The notes under the pieces are model-generated. The model made no database searches. It was not told the origin of the DNA and worked only from the letters and a program-made list of their open reading frames with translations. A program made the position numbers and the translations under genes. Positions 36,397 through 47,872 of a stretch of DNA of 64,000 bases are shown one piece after another; the first letter of the stretch is position 1; each line of letters opens with the position of its first letter. The stretch spans positions 4,900,501 through 4,964,500 of the forward strand of contig NC_091881.1 of the NCBI RefSeq assembly GCF_019399895.1. The letters run 5' to 3'. Source of the DNA: Cardiocondyla obscurior (Eukaryota > Arthropoda > Insecta > Hymenoptera > Formicidae).

Positions 36397-38031
36397 GGTA
36401 ACATTACTCATAATATCGGTCTTGTAAATTTTTGGAGATTTTTTTCTCCAAAGCATAGAATATTGATATTGAAAGTCTCTTACTGGAAATTGTAGTGGGC
36501 TACAAGAATGAGAATTGTACATTAACTTTAAAATTGAGACCTCAATATAATAATTACATAAAAATAATAAAGTGTCGGAAAATATATATAATAATCCATT
36601 GATGTTGTAAATATCCACGCAATGTATCTGTTTTTGCTTGACTAAGAGATTGTAATCTTAATATGATAAATCTTTGATCCATTGCGTCCGCAATTTCTAT
36701 ATCTTTATATCAATAACCTATTCCGTATATTTTCGATATCGAGAATTGTCGAATATGTAGAATACCTTCATCCAAACTTAGGCCCGGTTTCACGAACGCG
36801 AGTTAATTTAATTAATTGGTTAATTTTTAGAGTTGCAACCTTCAAAATTAACCGATCGATTAATTTAACTCGCGTTCGTGAAACTGGACCTTAATCGGAA
36901 AAATAATCTTTTGAAAAATAAAAAATATAAAATATATAAAAATCGAGAAAACATCTTTGCATCTTTTTATATTATTTTATATTGTTTTATTGTAAATAGA
37001 ATGTTATTTTTTATTTATATGTTAATTTAAGGGTGCTCTCGAAACAAATTAAATGACTTGTGTTTATCACATATTATTTAAGCCTATATAAATATATTAA
37101 TTTTCCATTTTTCAAAATTATTTTTTCCTAAAATTTAGATAAAAAGTTTTGTTATATAATTTTAATTTATTTTGCTCTAGGAATTCTTCGGTTGCATTAG
37201 TCACGAGATATTCTGCATTTAAGGATTGCAATGGTAATGGATATAATGTAATTATGATTATTGACGATAACATAGTGTCGTTTGTTATTATAATTAAGAA
37301 TGTAATCGAAGGAATGCAATGTACATACATTGTATTACATTTTATCTCGTCACAAATACATGTGACTTATTTAAAAGTATATCTCATTGTTTTTAGTTTT
37401 AAAATATAGTACCTTAACGTGTAATGATAAGATATACAAAAACGTGTAACGTTTTAAACAGTAATCACCAATCGTCACGTATTATTTAATTGTCACCGTA
37501 TACAATGCAGTATCATATATGTTAAAGTAAAAAATTTTTAGTACTTCTGATTTTGTACAAAAAAAAATTTTTTAACAATAGATTAATTTATGATCATATA
37601 TTATCATAATTACTATATTGCTTACGAAGTATCTATTTACGAATAAAATCCAGGTTTTATATTAATCTTTTTTCGTGATTTTTTTGGTTAAGTTCAACGA
37701 TTAAACCTTTTTATTAATATATTTGTTAGTTTATTGAAGAAATAAATACATAATCGATATTTTTTTAATTGCAAGCTATCGTTTTATCAAAAGTGTATAT
37801 GCGTACTTAGAAAAATACGCTCAATGATAACAGTTGTATTCATGTATAAAGCATATACTTAAACACATTACGAACACACACAAGTGGACCAGTTTGAAGT
37901 GGTAAACACTTTATTGCAGTTAGTCAGTCTCAGCATTAAAGCTACTTATCAGAGTTCATAATTTTTTGACGCTCGAACGATTGTCAGGCTGAATCACGAA
38001 TTTTTTAACGCTTTACTTAGCTATAAGCAAA
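36397..38031. other. 3' UTR and intergenic DNA before the D-amino-acid oxidase gene
   Basis: AT-rich. AATAAA at 36566-36571 fits the end of the large SR-like gene. A palindromic MITE-like element occupies 36778-36894. The remainder to 38031 contains no coding signal; the last ~100 bases are the oxidase 5' UTR. Confidence 0.6.
36778..36894. mobile_element. Palindromic MITE-like element (copy 2, complete)
   Basis: About 117 bases forming a near-perfect hairpin. The left arm starts ggcccggtttcacgaacgcg (36781) and continues agttaatttaattaattggt. The right arm (36844-36894) includes taatttaactcgcgttcgtg and ends aaactggaccttaa. The loop is about 15 bases around gttgcaacc. The right end abuts TTAA and the left end is CTTA, so a TTAA target is possible (piggyBac-like), but this is unproven. 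No coding capacity. The left arm recurs at 19057-19119. Confidence 0.8.
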
Positions 38032-39693
38032 ATGAAAATAGCTGTTGTTGGCGGTGGAATCGTTGGATTAACAACGGCTCGATTTTTACAAGCAGAATAC
38101 TTTCGTAATGCTGACATAACAGTCTTGGCTTCGGATTATGACGATACCGTCAGTCATGTAGCTGCGGGACTTTTTAGAGTCGGCGCTTCATTCTGCGGTC
38201 CTAATGAGGCAATAACAAGGTATAAACGCAGAATATTTTCTTTTTTTTATCACTTTGTATAACTTGCATTTTTTTCAACGTATGTGCCAAGTATATACGT
38301 ATATTTTTCTCTAGCAAATTAATATTTTAAAATAATCATTTTTGTACATCTGTAAACGTGTGCTATTACTATCTAAAATTATCACAAAAGTGGTTTTTTA
38401 ATCAACCCAGTTATATAAATATATGTATGTATTTTATAAATCATAATCAATTTATCGTTTTGAGACAATGGGTAAAAGATTCTTACGAGTTTTACGATGC
38501 TCATCGAAAAACGAATAATTCCTATGCCGGAGTGACCGATATTTCTGGATATATATTCGCAAATTCATCCGTGAATGTTGTTAAAGTAAGATTGATAAGA
38601 AATAATGTTTGTCTAGAATAAGAATATAATTAAAAATAAATTTTTTAATAGAATTATTTCATGATAAATTTATAGAGTAAACTTAATTACATTATCTCAG
38701 GCTAATTATAATTAATTATTATAACTATTCACTTAGAACGATTGGCTGGAAAACGTGGTTCCAGTGTACAGAAGAGCGACTGAGGAAGAATTCGAACTAG
38801 TTGATGGCAGTTGGAAGTACGGATCGTACTTTACGACTCTTCTCACGCAATGCAGTTTGTATCTTCCATGGATTAAACATCGGTAAATTATATAAAACAT
38901 AATTAAATGCAAAAGAACTATGTGGTTTAAACAATTCGCTTTTCCAGATTGCAATCAAATGGAATTACGTTCAAGCAAAGACAACTGAATTCTCTCGAGG
39001 AATTAATTGATGACTACGATATCGTAATAAATTGTACTGGTCTTGGAGCACGCCAATTATGCAACGACAGACGTCTTGTTTCTCTGCGTGGCCAAGTAGT
39101 CAAAGTACGATGTCGTCCTCCACTCAGATATCAATCTTCTATTCACACAATTCTCTTAACGTTTTCTCATATATTTGCAATTAATTATATTACAAAAAGC
39201 ATTGAAATATTGCATATCTACACAGGTAAAAGCACCATGGATGAAAATGTTCTTTTACGGCGAGCTCGACACTTACATTATACCTGGTTTCAACGGCGTA
39301 GTTACTTTAGGTGGATCGAGAAACTTTGATTCTGAAAATATGAAGTTGTGTCCATATGAATCTTCAGCGATCTGTAAAAGATGTGTGTCACTAGTTCCGT
39401 CTTTGAAAAATGCGAAAATCCTGCAACAGAAAGTTGGTCTGCGACCGCATCGGGAAGGTGGTGTCCGGGCTGGAGAGGGAAATCGTATTAATAATTATTC
39501 TAAAGCTATAGTGAGTATTTGAACAGTAAAAATAATTAATATTAATTTATAGAACTGCAAAAATTAAATATCTTCGTAGATTGTACACAATTATGGACAT
39601 GGTGGTTACGGAGTTTGCATGGCACCTGGAACTGCTATGACAACTGTGGAAGCAGCCGCCAAACTTCATAAAGCTACGAGCTCCAAAATATAA
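38032..39693 (+). CDS. D-amino-acid / D-aspartate oxidase
   Basis: Exons 38032-38219, 38465-38585, 38737-38882, 38948-39104, 39226-39510 and 39580-39693 join to 336 residues, the usual length for this family. A flavoenzyme that deaminates D-amino acids to 2-oxo acids, releasing ammonia and H2O2. The N-terminus has the FAD Rossmann motif VVGGGIVGLTTA; then come GLFRVG, VINCTGLGAR, the substrate-binding GLRPHREGGVR and the C-terminal HNYGHGGYGV block, which also contacts FAD. It ends in SKI, a plausible type 1 peroxisomal targeting signal. Sequence inspection alone does not settle D-aspartate versus neutral D-amino-acid preference. First ATG used; it is directly followed by the FAD strand, so little room remains for another start. 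Confidence 0.93.
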
Positions 39694-40245
39694 TTAATAT
39701 TTTGAGCCTGTCTCATTCTCAATCTACATTATTTTTTTCTCTTATATATATCACCCATTATTGTATTATGGAAAATACTGCTAAAATTTTTTTAATGCTA
39801 ACATAACATTTATTAATGAGTTTACATAAATTAGAATAATACTGTACGGTATCAATTAAATACTGAAAAAACATTTATAAATAGAACTTTTAAAGGTTCG
39901 GTATCTATGGAGACACACGTTTATATATTCTTTAATAGCGAAAAAATATATTTTATTAAATTATATTTAACATATTTTTTTAAATAATTAATCTTACTGT
40001 TTAAACTTAAAATTTATCTTTTTTTTTCGTACAAACATAATTACATCGTACATTATTACATCGTACTTCGTATTATTTTTCGGTTTAATTACTTAGCGAA
40101 TGAATATTATTTGTAAACGTACATACTATGAAATGACTAATAAGTTTTTAACTGTCACACTATAAATTAATATAATTGAGTATGTCGAGCTTTAAAATTA
40201 TACAATAGAGAATAATCGTTATGAAAAAAATACCATTCCTAAGCG
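39694..40245. other. Convergent 3' region between the oxidase and KAT8
   Basis: AT-rich, no open frame of note and no repeat seen. Contains the 3' UTRs of two tail-to-tail genes. Confidence 0.6.
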
Positions 40246-42422
40246 CTATTTCTTGCCGGGCTTTATATTCTTCCGAGGTGGCGCTCCCCATCTCAATGCA
40301 CTGCTATCGACTGTAAGACGAGGCCTTTTATATTGGCTGCTTTTTATGTGTTCTTCCACTAATTTGGGTGTAACGCAAATAACATGTTGCCCTTTCCAAT
40401 ATTTAACCATATTCATGCTTTGTAATGTCGAGATGATATCGGTTTGCGAAATGCTGGTCATTTGGCTATAAATATTTATACTTTTTATATACTGTTATCA
40501 AAAGATTCATTATTACAGCATAATCAATATGTATCTTACCTAAGATCTTTAATACTAAGAGTGCCTCTAAAATCTCGAAGAATTTCCAATAGAATCCAAC
40601 TCCAATAACTGCGATAAGATAACTTTCCTAAATCACTTAAAGGTTTTTCTGGACTTCCAACAGTTTGTTCAATTCTACTTAATTCATAACTGAAAGCTAT
40701 CAGCAATTTACCATAGCCCTGTCTTTGAAAAGGAGGTAACGTTAAAATACACGCGACGTTATTACCATCAGGAGATTCTTTTTCCTGCAAATAAACATAG
40801 CTTTTAATAAAAAAAAATTTTTTTCCATCAAATTATATTATTCTTATAATAATGTATTTTTACATAAAATAATATAAATTTTTTTAAATCTATACTGTAC
40901 CTTTGAAAAATAGCCAACTAAATGTGCCCCGTGTTTATCTACTTCACACAAAATGTAAAAGAGAAACGGTTCAACATCAAAATACAGAGTTTTATGATCC
41001 AGAAATAATTTAGCCAATAGACATAAATTCTGACAATAAATTTTATGTTCCCTGCCGTCTACTTCCCAAATACTCAATGTTCCCTTTCGATAAATTTCTT
41101 TCCCAACTGGTTGTCTATGAGTACATTCACTCTAAAATGTATAAATATCATAATTACAGTACACATTGTAAATTAAAATTAAAACATCAATTAATTCTTC
41201 TATCTTACCATGTGATATCTGTAAGTTTTCTCAAGACGCATGTACTTTAAACAATATTCACATATCCAGAGTTTTGGTTGTTTGCCATATTCTTCTGGAT
41301 ATGGACTAAAATACCAAGTATCAATTTCATATTTACCTAGAAACAAAATTATGAAAATCACGAAATTCTTTTTCATTAATAACACTACATACACTCCTTG
41401 TCAAAAAATTAAAAATTAATATAATAAATAAAGACTTTAATATAGTATTAATTTTTATATAGTATTTAATGTTTTATAAATTACAAATTTTGTTTATATG
41501 TCTTCTTTACTTCACTTTAATATTTTTTCTAGGATTTTTATTCATAAATTTGATCTTTTTGACAAAAGTGTATTATTACACATGTGAAATAATAATACTT
41601 ACCAATTTGTATTCGATCTATGTATTTAACTTTTGTTATAGCTTCATGTTCTTTCTCCAATGCAGCTGTAGTAGGATCCATTTCTGCATAAGTCTAAAAT
41701 AATAAAAATATGTACACAGCCATTAATATTTACTGTTTGTGGGAAGAAAAATTAACTTAATAAGGATACATTTCTACCTTTTGTACATGGTTAATTTCAT
41801 CATGGCGCCTCTTCTGATTTCTAGTAATTTTGCGATCTGATGAATCTGCTAATAAATCAGTACCAGAATTTCTATCATGTCGGTCTATTTCACTCATATC
41901 AAATCTGCTGGACATGATTCTGTCACGTGGTACCCATTCATCTAATCTTCTGTTATGTCCATCATAATGGACATAGTATTCATAGTGACTTTCATTTTCA
42001 TTATAACGTGTTTGGATAATTTCAGCTGGATCTATACAACAAGAACAATGTTAAATCAAACTTTTAATCTTGCCTTGTGGTCATAAAGACACAACCAATA
42101 CAGTTCCAATAGACCAAAAGAAAGACTACTTAAAAAATATTAAAAATTAGCGATAGGCATCGCAGATCATTAATAATTATCTGCAATCGCGTTGACAAAA
42201 GAAACATTAACAATCAAACTGTTCTTACGCACGCCAGGAGTCGTCGGATCTGCGAACGAGGTAATGTTCGCCTATGTCAAGCGGCAGCTCCTCGAGGCTG
42301 TCTGCGTCATCGCCAGAGCCCTTTCCGCCATTCGTCAATGTATTATCGCGTTTCTCCTGCTTCATCATCGTCTCTTTCATCATGTTACAACTGTCTTTGC
42401 TTCTCTGCTCAGACTCAGCCAT
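40246..42422 (-). CDS. mof: MYST histone acetyltransferase KAT8 / males-absent-on-the-first
   Basis: Minus-strand exons 42422-42233, 42031-41778, 41693-41603, 41336-41209, 41131-40901, 40784-40540 and 40465-40246 join to 452 residues, close to human KAT8 (458). Acetylates histone H4 K16 within MSL and NSL complexes. Domains: a polar Met/Lys-rich N-terminus; a chromobarrel (about 52-120, including HYDGHNRRLDEWV); a C2HC zinc finger (CEYCLKYM...YRYHMSEC); and the MYST catalytic core with catalytic Cys in NNVACILTLPPFQ (about 310), acetyl-CoA loop QRQGYGK, catalytic Glu in VGSPEKPLSD (about 344) and the autoacetylated Lys in DHKTLYFDVEPF. The C-terminal IISTLQSMNMVKYWKGQHVI block is specific to KAT8 rather than Tip60. 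The exon 1 donor is taken as GTGCGT at 42232, because the alternative GTAAGA four bases later gives a stop. Confidence 0.97.
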
Positions 42423-43287
42423 GTTTCGCTTGCAATTCACATGCTACGCGAATCCCGCTGGCTAGCGTTAATTACGTGAAAACCGAACGTAAACGAAACC
42501 ATTGCATTTGTTGCACTGACGCAATAACCTAACGAAACGACTCGATCCGCGTCGTTCGCAGCACGGCCATACAATCCACACATGCCTCCATTTTAGTGTC
42601 ACAGTTCCGCCATCTGTTGGTGACGTAATTCTGCCATCTATCGTCATGTCGTTCACACATCCAATCGAGATTTCTCCGCCACTTTTCGCCCGTCTTCGCT
42701 CCATCCGGTCTTTCTGGGGCTCTTCCGTTCCGTTGCCAGCTCGTGCACATTTTGCTGTTGCTTCGGCGTCGTCCACGTTTCGTGTCGTAAGACTTAAAAG
42801 TAAGTATATATTCCAGTTGCATTTTAACGAAAAGTAATATTTCGCGTGCCAAGTAATTTAGATATCGACGATTCATGCCGATCAACCTGTTCGCTTGATC
42901 GCATTTAGCTATTTATCGTGCCGCCAGATTCTACGCGCCACGTTTTTGCGCTAATTAACGTACAAACATCTGAAAGACGATGTACGATTCACGCAACGTA
43001 TCATTCTTTCGCACGAGTTGCAGTAACAATTGCACCGCAAGGCTAAAAAATAGCGTCTGTTTAAAAATATTATTACTTACCCAAAAATTTACGAAAGTAA
43101 AACGCGGAGATTAGTTGCAGGTTAAGCTTAACATGCTTTCGATTTCGTGATGATTACTATCATTCACCATCTTTCGACTGAAAAATCGTGATGGTCTGTT
43201 TTTAATCTGAGTACAATTAACATTAAGTTCATTATGTTACGTTAATTACTTAGTTCATATATTAATATTGTTTTATTATTTCGCAGA
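42423..43287. promoter_or_regulatory. Bidirectional promoter region of mof and RpLP2, with RpLP2 non-coding first exon
   Basis: CpG-rich head-to-head interval. Two GCCATCT elements (about 42610 and 42634; the reverse strand reads AGATGGC, YY1/Pho-like) sit before a pyrimidine-rich stretch at 42690-42720 typical of ribosomal protein gene starts. A non-coding exon probably ends at 42800 (cttaaaa/GTAAGT), with its acceptor at 43286 one base before the RpLP2 ATG. Transcription start positions are inferred. Confidence 0.55.
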
Positions 43288-43956
43288 ATGCGTTACGTGG
43301 CCGCTTATATGCTAGCTGTATTGGGAGGCAAAGCCTCACCAAGCCAGAATGACATCGAAAAAATTTTGTCATCTGTAGGAATTGAGACCGACGTTGAAAA
43401 ACTTAAGAAAGTAATTACAGAGTTGAATGGAAAGTCGATAGACGAACTAATTACCAAAGGTATGTTAATAAATTATTTGATATACTTACAGACATATTTG
43501 TTGTACCTCTAAGAATTAAATTACATGAAATTTGTGAGATAAAATAAGGATTATCAAATGATTACCATTTATTTTGTGACTTTATCTACTTATTTATTTT
43601 TTAAATAGAGCTGTGGATAATTTTTAACTTAATTAAATATCTTTTTTTTTTTGTAACTTTAGGCAGGGAAAAACTGTCATCTATGCCAGTTGGTGGAGCA
43701 GCTGCTGCTGGTTCCCCTGCAGCTCCTGCTGGTGCTGCTGCTCCAGTTGAAGAGAAGAAAGGTAGGCCTATTACTTTTTTCTTGGAAAATTATTTTGTTT
43801 TAAAATAAAATACATTTAATGTATTTATAATAATATTAGATGAATAAAATGAGTTAATTTTTGTCTTTTTCTTTTTCAAAAACAGAGGAAAAGAAGCCAG
43901 CTAAAGAAGAATCCGAATCTGAGGATGATGACATGGGCTTTGGCTTATTTGACTAA
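43288..43956 (+). CDS. RpLP2: 60S acidic ribosomal protein P2
   Basis: Exons 43288-43459, 43663-43761 and 43886-43956 join to 113 residues. Starts MRYVAAYMLAVLGG, the P1/P2 dimerisation helix; continues through the helical DIEKILSSVG domain and an Ala/Gly/Pro hinge (GAAAAGSPAAPAGAAA); and ends in the universal acidic tail ESEDDDMGFGLFD that recruits elongation factors to the ribosomal stalk. The N-terminus identifies P2 rather than P1. A 5' UTR intron (42801-43286) precedes the coding start. AATAAA at 44096. Confidence 0.97.
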
Positions 43957-44644
43957 AGACACTTCTCTTTGTTCTTTAATTTTTTTTTATTTGTCACCAA
44001 AACGAAATGTCTTATATTTTACAGCAATGGTCCAAGTAAAGTTTTACAACTTTTATAAACTTGGAGAGTAAAGTAAATAGCTGATGCTATTGGAGAATAA
44101 ATTGACAAATTTATAACTAAAATTTCAACATAATCTTTATACATCCTGATCCTGATACCATTCTTGTGTTGCTAAAGAGTACGTGCATATGCAAAATCTT
44201 TGACGATACCGTTCGACACATTTAATAAAGAAAAAGTTTTAAGTACAGAAGGAACGTAATTTCATTAAACAAATATGAACAGGTTGCAAAACGTCGAAGT
44301 GTTCGTATTGTGAATAAAACTCAAACTTTTTTGTTACATCTCTAGCGAGCGTATGCAAATGCATTCTAGTAGGAAAATCGTTTTCCACCTAAACAGGCGC
44401 GTGGTTGAAACTTAACTCAAACTGACAAGAAGATTAATTAGTTCGGCATAATAATTCCTTATCATATTCAGTTATTGATCGTTGCCTCAGGCTTTTTATT
44501 TCATACGAGCATAACGCACCGCCATCGAAAATACTCATTTTGTGACGTCAATGTTTAATCTAGTTATTAAGAAAGATCCAATGATGTGTACAGTGGATGC
44601 CATATTATAAACACTCAGTGGGAAGGATTCCATTTTAGAACACA
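43957..44644. other. RpLP2 3' UTR and VKORC1-like promoter interval
   Basis: AATAAA at 44096-44101 ends RpLP2. No coding signal. The region 44500-44640 (accgccatcgaaaatactc, then tttgtgacgtcaatg with a CRE-like TGACGTCA at about 44544) is the probable promoter of the next gene. A GCCAT element is also present. Confidence 0.55.
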
Positions 44645-45371
44645 ATGCTGACGAATAAAAATGAAACATTGCGAAAATTTAACATCGGAATTGTGACCGC
44701 GTGCCTGATCGGCCTCGGCCTGTCGTACTATGCGTACATCGTGGAGACCAGGAAGGAGCAGGACGACTCGTACAGAGCGATGTGCGACATCTCCGAGAGC
44801 ATCAGCTGTACGAAAGTGTTCATGTCAGAGTAAGTAAATTGCAGCGTCACTACGCTTGCGTTTGGATAGGTTCGTTCAAGCTTACGTGAGGATTATTTAC
44901 TCTCGCCTAATTCCTTCACGTTAAAAACTATTTTACAATCACTAATTTTAAGCCGTATTATATGTTTCAGATATGGCAAAGGATTCGGATTATTCCCGAA
45001 AGATTCTGTGTTTAACATCCCAAATTCTTTATATGGTTTAGCATTTTACACTCTACTCGCAATTTTAAGTATGTATTCGATTACACTTGGATATGTATGT
45101 ATGCACCTTATATAATATTAATATGTAATAACAAAAATTTTTTCTTTCAGGTATAATTAATAATTATACTTGTACGGCTACTACTGTCATTCTGGGAATA
45201 TTCTCTAATATTATGTCGATATATTTAGGTTATATATTATATATGTTTAAAGATATTTGCATTGTGTGCGTTAGTACGTATTTAGTAAACGTGGTGATCA
45301 CGTTTTTCGCCACTAAAAAGTTGCAAAAATTGAATGCAATCAAGATGCACAAAAGGAATAAAACGAAATAA
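44645..45371 (+). CDS. VKORC1: Vitamin K epoxide reductase complex subunit 1-like
   Basis: Exons 44645-44829, 44971-45068 and 45151-45371 join to 167 residues (human VKORC1 has 163). A four-helix ER membrane thiol oxidoreductase. Span 1 is IVTACLIGLGLSYYAYIV. The luminal loop has the regulatory cysteine pair in MCDISESISC, followed by the conserved GFGLFP and PNSLYGLAFY blocks. The active-site CXXC is CIVC in the last helix (KDICIVCVSTYLVN). The C-terminus is Lys-rich (ends HKRNKTK), compatible with ER retention. All four catalytic cysteines are present. Which quinone it reduces in an insect is not known from sequence. AATAAA at 45472. Confidence 0.94.
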
Positions 45372-45913
45372 TCTTAAAGGAATTAAATAATTTGATATTT
45401 TTACATTCAACTGAAATAATTTATCAATATTATTTTGTCTGTATTTTGTGTTATAATTTCCGTACATTTTAAATAAAAGATATAAAAAGAAGAATTTTTA
45501 TTTATATAAAAAAAGGGATATTATACGGTTTATTATATTATTGACCACTTTTATATTTACTTTCTTTTAACAGATTCCTGTTACTACGGCCAATGCTGGC
45601 GAGAACACCGAGGCTTTTTAGCGATTTTGGTCAGTTCCGGTAAGTTTATCTTTGATGCCGAACGGCGAACATTCTTGACGTACATACGTAAGAATAATAT
45701 TAATTTAAACATTCCTCCCGTTACTTAAATGAGAAATTTAAGTCTCGCCTGACTCTTTGCTCGAATTTTTTTTTCAAATCGGAACAATGCGATTAACGTA
45801 AGAATAAAAATAAAGACTACAGCAAAGTTTAATTTTCTCAAATAGGTTAGGTTATGCTACCTGAACGTAAGTAAGGTTGACGAGAGTGAATTTTGCAGGT
45901 GAAGGGTAAAGCG
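45372..45913 (+). other. Intergenic DNA and probable non-coding first exon of the SMIM8-like gene
   Basis: A polyadenylation signal of the upstream gene lies at 45472. A likely 5' UTR exon ends at about 45638 (ggtcagttccg/GTAAGT). The acceptor before the coding exon is at 45898 (ttttgcag), 15 bases ahead of the ATG. No other feature seen. Confidence 0.5.
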
Positions 45914-46388
45914 ATGAATAAAAATACTCGCGAGGCAGCCCCAGGTGATGGCTTGCGATCATTGCGGAGCACTACGTTATTTCGTGCTGTTAATTTCGAA
46001 TTGTATGCCAAGCCGGTAAGGATATAAAATTCTGACCCTCGATAGAAATACTCACGTTTTGTCACCGATATAGATTAACTTCAATTTAATTTACTTCCCA
46101 TTCTTTTTTTGGTTGTAAAACTACGAAAAAGATGAAAGTGAATTAAACCAAAATTAATCTATATTGATGAAGATATTGAAATCCGAATAGAACTGTATCC
46201 AAACGTTATTAATGAAATTTTATTTGCAGAACAAAGCCGTTATAATTTTCGGTATTGCAGCGATGTTGGGTTGTACAGGGTATATGTTTTATATGAATAC
46301 TAATCAAAAGAGGAATAATTATCGTACTATAGTTAAATCAGATGACACAATGGTTTTAGTAGAAAAAGCATCCAAATGGACTGATTGA
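45914..46388 (+). CDS. SMIM8: Small integral membrane protein 8-like
   Basis: Exons 45914-46015 and 46230-46388 join to 86 residues. The block GLRSLRSTTLFRAVNFELYAKPNK matches the family signature (human: LRGVRTTTLFRAVNPELF.KPNKPV); I quote it in two parts: LRSTTLFRAVNFEL and AKPNKAVI. One hydrophobic helix follows (VIIFGIAAMLGCTGYMFYM), then a polar tail ending in EKASKWTD, comparable to the family's TSKW ending. Function unknown in any animal; probably a single-pass membrane protein. Two small exons make it easy to miss. AATAAA at 46620. Confidence 0.9.
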
Positions 46389-47872
46389 GTAACTTAATTT
46401 TAACAAGTAATTGATAATATATTTTGTAACTAAACAATTTATTGTAATTCTATTTATATATGTACATACATGTTAACATAAATGAATTATTTATATAACT
46501 ATAAATTCATACAATTTTACTACAAAATGATATATTTGTCAATTTGCCATTTGATATTTTCTTGTTTATTACATCACATATATCTATTTTCCATGGCTAT
46601 TGGTTGGTCCTGATTTTTTAATAAAATAATTGCCACAAAAATATATTTACATTAATTATTCTGATATTTATATGGTTAGAATATGCAATATCTTTTGTGT
46701 ATATTACTTGCTGTTACAACCCTACCTACAGATCAGTGTTTTTGATAAAAGTCTAATTAAATAGCAGATATGGCGAAAACAGCTAGCGAACGTGACTTTA
46801 ACGTCGTGCACATCGAGTTTCACATGTGCCGCATATATTATATACCGCGCCGGCCGGATTGCCGAAGACGAATTTCTCTTCGTTCTCTCGTTCCCTACCT
46901 CTGCCGCTAGCCGCTTATCGCCGCAGAAAATATTATATCTGCGCTTCGGTGTACATGCAGTTCCAATTCATATTATGTATATGTAAATATCTTATATAAG
47001 GAAGCCCACTGTGTATTAAAAAATTAATCGATATTTATAATGACTTTACTGTGCTCTAGGATACAAACATTGCATTATCTATAAACTAGTTTCTCTTTTC
47101 GAATAGTATTTTAACTCACAATAATATCTCTTTCGTATATAACTATATATGTATAATAATACTATTACATTGATATTATTTATATCTTCAAGTTTAATAA
47201 ATTCTTTCATCATATATAGTATAATATGTAATATACACATACATATATTTCTACACAAGCTGTTCAATGTTTGTATATGTATTCATTTATCGCAGTTTAA
47301 ATGAATGATGTCACTGTTAAGTGGCGTAGTCGTTTAAATTAAGAAATATCTGCTAACATTTCTAGTATCAAATTATATTTAGTTATCTACTTCTTAATTT
47401 AGAGCACTCGGTAATTTTCACAACACAATTTTCCTAAGTTATTAGGCAACTTTTACTTTCAATAATATGAATTATATATACATTTAAACAAGTAATTCTT
47501 GTAATACTACGATATAATTAATACATGTAGAAAATTTGGCATCATTATAATACTTTTTAAAGTTTTGTACTTTATCTTGTAAAATTTTAAAATGATAAGA
47601 AATGAGAAAAAAAAAAGAGAAAAACATTTATAACGATAATTAACGCAGAATAATTATACCAAAAATAATTTGTCAAAATCAAAATAAAATGTAATATCCT
47701 GTAGTAATGTTGAGTATTAGTAAAATAATAGTTTTGCAATTACTAACTAGAAATTGCATTTTATCATATAAAATATATATATATATACATATAATATATA
47801 TAAAATATTGCTATATTTTAAATGTGATGCTTATTAACTTGTACTTATTCTATTTTAACACGTACATTCGTT
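46389..47872. other. Convergent interval between SMIM8-like and aspartate aminotransferase genes
   Basis: AT-rich, with AATAAA at 46620 for SMIM8, a MITE-like element at 46765-46956, then about 900 bases of very AT-rich sequence without coding signal that includes the probable 3' UTR of the minus-strand aminotransferase. Confidence 0.55.
46765..46956. mobile_element. MITE-like element (copy 2)
   Basis: About 192 bases homologous, in the same orientation, to 23904-24141. Shared blocks: tagcgaacgtgacttta near the left end, gcgccggccggattgccg in the middle, gccgctagccgctt and cgccgcagaaaa toward the right end, and gtgtacat at the end. The left terminus begins at cagatatgg and lacks the outer ~15 bases present in the other copy; there are small internal deletions. 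The short open frame across it is not a gene. Confidence 0.8.

Noticed and set aside
42468..42885. Minus-strand frames rich in Arg upstream of mof
   Set aside because: They cover the RpLP2 5' exon and promoter and have no recognisable similarity.
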